NCBI RefSeq assembly: GCF_000018605.1
Contig: NC_010003.1
Coordinates: 2,084,501-2,148,500 of the forward strand
DNA length: 64,000 nucleotides
Origin: Petrotoga mobilis SJ95
GTDB taxonomy: Bacteria; Thermotogota; Thermotogae; Petrotogales; Petrotogaceae
Direction of reading: 5' to 3'
Made by a program: the position numbers and the translations under genes. This document shows, piece by piece, positions 60,401 through 64,000 of the stretch; positions within the stretch are counted from its first letter, which is position 1; every line of letters begins with the position of its first letter. The notes below the pieces were generated by a model. It was not told the origin of the DNA and did not search any database. It was given only the letters and a program-made list of their open reading frames with translations.

Positions 60401-63147
60401 CGCAAGAGTATGCAATGATTCAAAAAAACCTAGGGGATGCATACTCCCAACTGGCTAAACTACGAACGACATCAAGGAATTGGGAGAATGCAATCAAAGC
60501 CTATGAAGAAGCTCTGAAAGTTCGAATTCTTAAACGGTTTCCAGAAGATTATGCAATGGTTCAAAAAGGTCTTGTGGATGCATACATTAAGCTTGCTAAA
60601 ATAGAAACATCATCAAGGAATTGGAAAAATGCAATCAAAGATTATGAAGAAGCGCTGAAAGTTGGGATTCTTGAGCGATTCCCGGAGGAATATGCAATGG
60701 TTCAAAAAAACCTAGGGGAAGCATACAACAACCTTGTTAAAATAGAAAAGACACCAGAGAATTGGGAGAGAGAAATCAGAGCCTATGAAGAAGCATTGAA
60801 GGTTGGGATTCTTGAGCGATCTTCAGAAGAGTATGCAATGGTTCAAAAAAACCTAGGGGATGCATACATCAAGCTTGCTGGAGTAAAGGCAACAAAAGGG
60901 AATTGGGGGGCGGCAATAAAAGCCTATGAAGGAGCCTTGAGAGTTGGGATTCCTGAGCTATCGCCGGAAGAGTATGCAATCACACAAAAAAATCTTGGGG
61001 ATGTATACTTCCAACTGGCTAAACTACAAACGACATCAGAAAATTGGAAGAAAGCAATCAGAGTCTATGAAGGAGTTTTGAAAGATGGGATTCTTGAGCG
61101 ATTCCCGGAAGAATATGCAATCACACAAAAAAATCTTGTGGATGCATTCACCAGCCTTGCTAAAATTGAAAAGGCATCAGAGGATTGGAAGAATGCAATC
61201 AAAGCCTATGAAGACGCACTGAAAGTTGGGATTCTTGAACGATTCCCAGAAGAGTATGCAATGGTGCAAAAAAACCTTGGAGATGTGTACAACAACCTTG
61301 TTAAAATAGAAAAGACACCAGAGAATTGGGAAAGAGAAATCAAAGCCTATGAAGGAGCATTGAAAGTTGGGAGTCTTAAGCTATCTTCGCTAGAATATGC
61401 AATGATTCAAAAAAACCTAGGGGATGCATACTCCCAACTGGCTAAACTACGAACGACATCAAGGAATTGGGAGAATGCAATCAAAGCCTATGAAGAAGCT
61501 CTGAAAGTTGGGATTCTTGAGCGATTCCCAGAAGAGTATGCAATGGTGCAAAAAAACCTTGGAGATGTGTACAACAGCCTTGCTAAAATAGAAAAGACAT
61601 CAGAAAATTGGGAGAATGCAATCGAAGCCTATGAAGGAGCCTTGAAAGTTGAGAGTCTTAAGCGATCTTCGCGGTGGTATGCCAAAGCGCAAAAAAGTCT
61701 TGTAGATGCCTATATCAAACTAGCTGAGGTAGAGGTAACAAAAGGGAATTGGGGGAATGCAGTCAAAGCCTATGAAGGAACCTTGAGGGTTGAGATTCTT
61801 AAGCTATATTCGGAAGAATATACAATGGTTCAAAAAGGTCTTGTGGATGTCTATATCAAACTAGCTGAGGTAGAGGTAACAAAAGGGAATTGGGGGAATG
61901 CAGTCAAAGCCTATGAAGGAGCCTTGAAAGTTGGTATTCTTGAGGGATCGCCGGAAAAGTATGCAAAGGTTCAAAAAGGGCTTGTGGATGTCTATATCAA
62001 ACTAGCTGAGGTAGAGGTAACAAAAGGGAATTGGGGGAATGCAGTCAAAGCCTATGAAGGAGCCTTGAAAGTTGGTATTCTTGAGGGATCGCCGGAAGAG
62101 TATGCAAAGGTTCAAAAAGGTCTTGTGGATGTCTATATCAAACTAGCTGAGGTAGAGGTAACAAAAGGGAATTGGGGGAATGCAGTCAAAGCCTATGAAG
62201 GAGCCTTGAAAGTTGGTATTCTTGAGGGATCGCCGGAAGAGTATGCAATGGTTCAAAAAGGTCTTGTGGATGTCTATATCAAACTTGCTGAGGTAAAGGC
62301 AACAAAAGGGAATTGGAGGGCGGCAATAAAAGCCTATGAAGGAGCCTTGAAAGTTGGTATTCTTGAGCTATCGCCGGAAGAGTATGCAATCACAAAAAAA
62401 AATCTTGGGGATGCGTACATCAAACTTGTCGACGTTGAAACGACATCAGAGAATTGTGAGAAGGCAATTAAAGCCTATGAGGAAGCACTTAAGGTGTATA
62501 TTCCTCAACGGTACTCAAGTGATTACGCAATGGTTAAAAAAAACCTAGGGGATGCATACTCCCAACTGGCAAAACTACAAATGACATCAGGGAATTGGTG
62601 GAATGCAATCAAAGCTTATGAAGAAGCACTTAAGGTGTATATTCCTCAACGGGACTCAAGAGATTACGCAATGGTTAAAAAAAACCTAGGGGATGCATAC
62701 TCCCAACTGGCAAAACTACAAATGACATCAGGGAATTGGTGGAATGCAATCAAAGCTTATGAAGAAGCACTTAAGGTGTATATTCCTCAACGGGACTCAA
62801 GAGATTACGCAATAGTGCAAAAAAACCTGGGGGATGCGTACATCAAGCTTGCCGACGTTGAAACGACATCAGAGAATTTTGAGAATGCAATCAAAGCCTA
62901 TGAAGAAGCACTTAAGGTGTATACTCCTCAACAGTATCAAGGAGATTATGCAACGGTTAAAGAAAACCTTGGGGATGCATATTCCCAACTAGCTAAACTA
63001 GAAGCTGCATCGGAAAATTGGAAGAATGCACTCAAAGCATACAAGGAAGCACTTAAAATATTTAAAGAAGAAAAATTTCCTTGGGAAATAATTGATTTAA
63101 TAGAGTCGAAAATTTCCAAAGTGCAGGAAATTTTATATGAAAAATAG
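57412..63147 (+). CDS. Membrane-anchored STAND-like P-loop NTPase with 32 TPR-type repeats
   Basis: About 1911 residues from ATG 57412 (AGGGAGGAAG upstream; the frame opens 27 nt earlier without support). Residues 4-23 form one hydrophobic segment followed by basic HKRNKRLK, so the bulk should be cytoplasmic. The NTPase has Walker A GPPLSGKT (82-89), Walker B ILFIDDLH (130-137) and ATCRSG (161-166), a sensor as in STAND ATPases. A winged-helix-like region follows to about 350. Then come 32 repeats of exactly 47 residues with the core YAMVQKNLGDAY...AIKAYEEALKV, and a 27-residue end. STAND-TPR proteins often act as pathogen sensors or signalling hubs; no effector domain is recognisable here. 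Repeats of this type are common in methanogens, so transfer is possible. Confidence 0.9.
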   Translation: MFKIIIKLIGIRWPIFITLILSIHKRNKRLKALDKLVWKKSSLLKPEEMLKERPFDPYYYQREEDKMISESLNIKENILIKGPPLSGKTRAAYQALINLKAPYSVIIAGCNGIDKEISLPHSLAFWRPKILFIDDLHRFVDQENFEHFFRISKKNNVFIIATCRSGLEEKKVKQKMLSKNINSETIFEREIELNKIPTAEGKKIASEVNKKWEEIKFDGTIGSIFMPLDKLEKRFETFESVEKNILKALKKLYICGCYKGNLLFPLEWVKIVSKKDGLKIKDFEWTDHIKTLEEKGFVKLIKDNQIWVDEAYLDYVIKLETTITELNVFEIMVSAFSKVPDVLFKIKNRAQELADIQLEEEKSKYLKVVIKTYKETLKEYTLEHFPEEYAMVQKNLGDTYTKLAKIEATSENGENAIKAYEETLKVYTLERFPIDYAIVQKNLGDAYTKLAGLEKASENCKNSIKSYKKTLKVYTLERFPIDYAIVQKNLGDAYTRLAKTETTSENCKNAVKAYEEALKVYTLERFPEDYEMIQINLVDAYTKLAGVEATKGDWENVIKAYEEALKVRILKRFPEDYAITQKNLVDAYIKLAKIETTSRKWKNAIKTYEGALKVGILEQFPEKYAITQKNLVNAYTRLAKAETTSENCKNAVKACEEALKVEILERFPEEYEMIQINLVDSYTKLAEVEATKGNWENAIKAYEEALKVGILEQFPEKYAITQKNLVDAYTRLAKIEAISGNSKNAIKAYEEALKVGVLEQFPEEYAITQKNLGDAYARLGWVDATSENCKNAIKAYEEAMKVGSLKGDTGEYAITQKNLVDAYTSLAKIEKASEDWKKAIKAYEDALKVGILERFPEEYAMVQKNLGDVYNNLVKIEKTPENWEREIKAYEGALKVGSLKLSSLEYAMIQKNLGDAYSQLAKLRTTSRNWENAIKAYEEALKVGILERFPEEYAMVQKNLGDVYNNLVKIEKTPENWEREIKAYEGALKVGILKLSSQEYAMIQKNLGDAYSQLAKLRTTSRNWENAIKAYEEALKVRILKRFPEDYAMVQKGLVDAYIKLAKIETSSRNWKNAIKDYEEALKVGILERFPEEYAMVQKNLGEAYNNLVKIEKTPENWEREIRAYEEALKVGILERSSEEYAMVQKNLGDAYIKLAGVKATKGNWGAAIKAYEGALRVGIPELSPEEYAITQKNLGDVYFQLAKLQTTSENWKKAIRVYEGVLKDGILERFPEEYAITQKNLVDAFTSLAKIEKASEDWKNAIKAYEDALKVGILERFPEEYAMVQKNLGDVYNNLVKIEKTPENWEREIKAYEGALKVGSLKLSSLEYAMIQKNLGDAYSQLAKLRTTSRNWENAIKAYEEALKVGILERFPEEYAMVQKNLGDVYNSLAKIEKTSENWENAIEAYEGALKVESLKRSSRWYAKAQKSLVDAYIKLAEVEVTKGNWGNAVKAYEGTLRVEILKLYSEEYTMVQKGLVDVYIKLAEVEVTKGNWGNAVKAYEGALKVGILEGSPEKYAKVQKGLVDVYIKLAEVEVTKGNWGNAVKAYEGALKVGILEGSPEEYAKVQKGLVDVYIKLAEVEVTKGNWGNAVKAYEGALKVGILEGSPEEYAMVQKGLVDVYIKLAEVKATKGNWRAAIKAYEGALKVGILELSPEEYAITKKNLGDAYIKLVDVETTSENCEKAIKAYEEALKVYIPQRYSSDYAMVKKNLGDAYSQLAKLQMTSGNWWNAIKAYEEALKVYIPQRDSRDYAMVKKNLGDAYSQLAKLQMTSGNWWNAIKAYEEALKVYIPQRDSRDYAIVQKNLGDAYIKLADVETTSENFENAIKAYEEALKVYTPQQYQGDYATVKENLGDAYSQLAKLEAASENWKNALKAYKEALKIFKEEKFPWEIIDLIESKISKVQEILYEK
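58555..63066 (+). repeat. 32 tandem 141-bp units encoding TPR-type repeats
   Basis: The tract is exactly 32 x 141 = 4512 bp, with no indel in any unit. Unit blocks 11-13 and 20-22 are nearly identical, units 13-14 repeat 11-12, units 24-27 are near copies, and units 29-30 are identical at protein level. This pattern indicates recent block duplication by recombination. Confidence 0.95.
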
Positions 63148-63207
63148 TCTTAGTTTTAACTAAAATTCACATTTAGGGGCTGAAAACTAAAGAATACAAT
63201 TACAGTT

Positions 63208-63236
63208 TACAAGGAAGCACAAAATATATAAAGATA
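63208..63236 (+). repeat. Decayed fragment of a TPR unit after the stop codon
   Basis: TACAAGGAAGCAC followed by AAAATATATAAAGA resembles the last coded unit (TACAAGGAAGCAC, TTAAAATATTTAAAGA at about 63040-63068). It suggests that the repeat tract, or a second gene like it, once continued to the right. Confidence 0.55.
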
Positions 63237-63330
63237 AGCTTTTTTGGAGGTTAGAGCTATAGGACATGAGGAAAAAATTGTTGGAAAATAAAGGAAGTTG
63301 GAAGTACAACATAAGAGCTAAAAGAATTGT

Positions 63331-63540
63331 GTGTCTGTTAGAGAAAAACTCTTTGATGATTTATCGAAAAGCACTAGCATTCGTCCTTTTGAAGCACACA
63401 TTTCAGCGGAAGGTGTAGAATCAGGAGTTAATCAATCTAATGTGCATAAAATATATTTAGGTTATGAAAAACCTCAAAAAGGAGTCGTTGTTAAATTCAA
63501 ACTACCTAACGGCGAGAAAAAATACATTAGGGGTGAATAG
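63331..63540 (+). pseudogene. Truncated or chimeric second copy of the 65-residue gene
   Basis: The last 51 codons equal the 65-residue gene except for Ser-to-Ala at one codon, but the first 18 codons (GTG start, SVREKLFDDLSKSTSIR) are unrelated island DNA. There is no clear ribosome site. It is probably the 3' stump left at the island's right edge; expression as a chimera cannot be excluded. Confidence 0.6.
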
Positions 63541-63556
63541 ATGATTCTATTTCATT
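63385..63556 (+). repeat. Right 172-bp direct repeat bounding the STAND-TPR island
   Basis: Pairs with 56641-56812 (171/172 identical). Identity begins abruptly at CCTTTTGAAG and ends at TTCATT. The right end lies inside the minus-strand HD-domain gene, whose full coding frame continues to the right. Confidence 0.95.
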
Positions 63557-64000
63557 CATAATTTCACTAATATCTATTGGAGAGAAGTGTAATATCTCCT
63601 TTTTTATAGTTTTAAAGGTATCGATAAAATATTTATTTTGGTTTCCGGTACTTATTTCTAGTGAACATTCTATTAGTGCAGCCATTAGATCAGAAGTTTT
63701 CACGTATGCTCCATAATCATTTTCGAATGGAGCATATATGTATTTTTCGTATTTTTTAATTTTCTCTTTCAAAGCAATTTTATCATTGTACCAGTCTTTA
63801 ATGAAGTCTTTTTCTATTTCTCCAATTATTTCTTCTAAGCCTCGTACTTTTCTTTTAGTGGGGCTTATCACATCACCTGTAAATGCTTCAGGCAAATCAT
63901 GTAGTATTGAAGCAATCATAATATCGTAAATTTCTTTCATTTGTAAATTAGCTTTTAGAGCTAAAAGATAAGAAATTAAAAAAACGAAAAAAGTATGTGA
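63527..64000 (-). CDS. HD-domain phosphohydrolase (YfbR/COG1896-like), 5' end outside window
   Basis: 157 residues are visible. The frame continues without a stop past the first in-window ATG (63940) to the window edge and reads HTFFVFLISYLLALKANLQMKE before it, so the start lies outside. The metal site has a His in SHTFFV, HD in SILHDLPEAFTGDVISPTKRKVRGLEE, and a later Asp in KTSDLMAALIE. This matches YfbR-type 5'-deoxyribonucleotidases and relatives. The gene ends in the 172-bp repeat and overlaps the 3' end of the duplicated small gene by 14 nt. Confidence 0.88.
   Translation of the reverse strand, partial: SHTFFVFLISYLLALKANLQMKEIYDIMIASILHDLPEAFTGDVISPTKRKVRGLEEIIGEIEKDFIKDWYNDKIALKEKIKKYEKYIYAPFENDYGAYVKTSDLMAALIECSLEISTGNQNKYFIDTFKTIKKEILHFSPIDISEIMNEIESSIHP

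Noticed and set aside
56813-63384. Island as an insertion sequence or transposon
   Set aside because: There is no transposase, integrase or short terminal inverted repeats; the 172-bp repeats are far longer than normal target-site duplications.

Overview
The window is AT-rich, densely packed bacterial DNA. Gene content and style suggest a thermophilic anaerobe of the Thermotogota, most likely Petrotoga or a close relative; this is an inference from family resemblance, not a database match. Pointers are a Thermotoga-type lactate dehydrogenase with a cysteine insert, an NfnAB-type bifurcating enzyme, a type I-B-like CRISPR repeat, frequent TTG/GTG starts behind GGTGG-type ribosome sites, and promoters dominated by the extended -10 box TGNTATAAT.

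Layout. 1-840: trailing part of a CRISPR array (no cas genes in view), then about 0.8 kb of degenerate CRISPR-like repeats at a period near 150 nt. 1.9-3.2 kb: DUF364 protein and corrinoid adenosyltransferase. 3.4-6.4 kb: unknown acidic protein with a probable AUU start, and an ABC exporter. 6.8-12.5 kb: MBL hydrolase, YfcC-type carrier, M14-like peptidase, LDH, secreted DUF3298-like protein, nitroreductase. 12.6-18.7 kb: type I restriction-modification system with a small YgjP-like metallopeptidase. 18.7-21.6 kb: fused NfnA-NfnB and Pcm. 21.7-24.4 kb: BMP-type binding protein (minus) and a secreted MBL-LTD protein. 24.5-30.7 kb: tRNA-Ala, guaB, rlmN-PASTA-rsgA-rpe-rdgB and hup. 30.8-35.8 kb: phosphatase and glycine cleavage genes (gcvT fused to a DUF2007-like domain, gcvPA, gcvPB, no gcvH). 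35.8-43.2 kb: Fur-type regulator, pfkA, pyk, hslU (no hslV), Trk/Ktr potassium uptake. 43.3-47.7 kb: sugar ABC transporter with a ROK regulator (minus). 48.0-53.7 kb: pstSCAB-phoU-response regulator-kinase (minus). 54.0-56.6 kb: rel/spoT and dtd.

56.6-63.6 kb is the accessory highlight. A membrane-anchored P-loop (STAND-like) NTPase of about 1911 residues carries 32 perfectly in-register 47-residue TPR-type repeats. It sits in a 6.57-kb island bounded by 172-bp direct repeats (171/172 identical). Each repeat holds the 3' end of a 65-residue gene plus the 3' end of a convergent HD-domain gene, so the island appears to split a formerly adjacent gene pair.

A second undescribed-looking signal is a family of GC-rich elements in this AT-rich genome. 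Tandem 40-45 nt units, each a G-tract block followed by a variable hairpin, end in a conserved 30-nt unit that fits a G-quadruplex formula. A 35-nt version is letter-identical at three loci. All copies seen lie on the + strand about 45-70 nt ahead of a start codon (6.5, 11.7, 22.9, 24.7 and 26.4 kb, with remnants at 32.9 and 36.5 kb).
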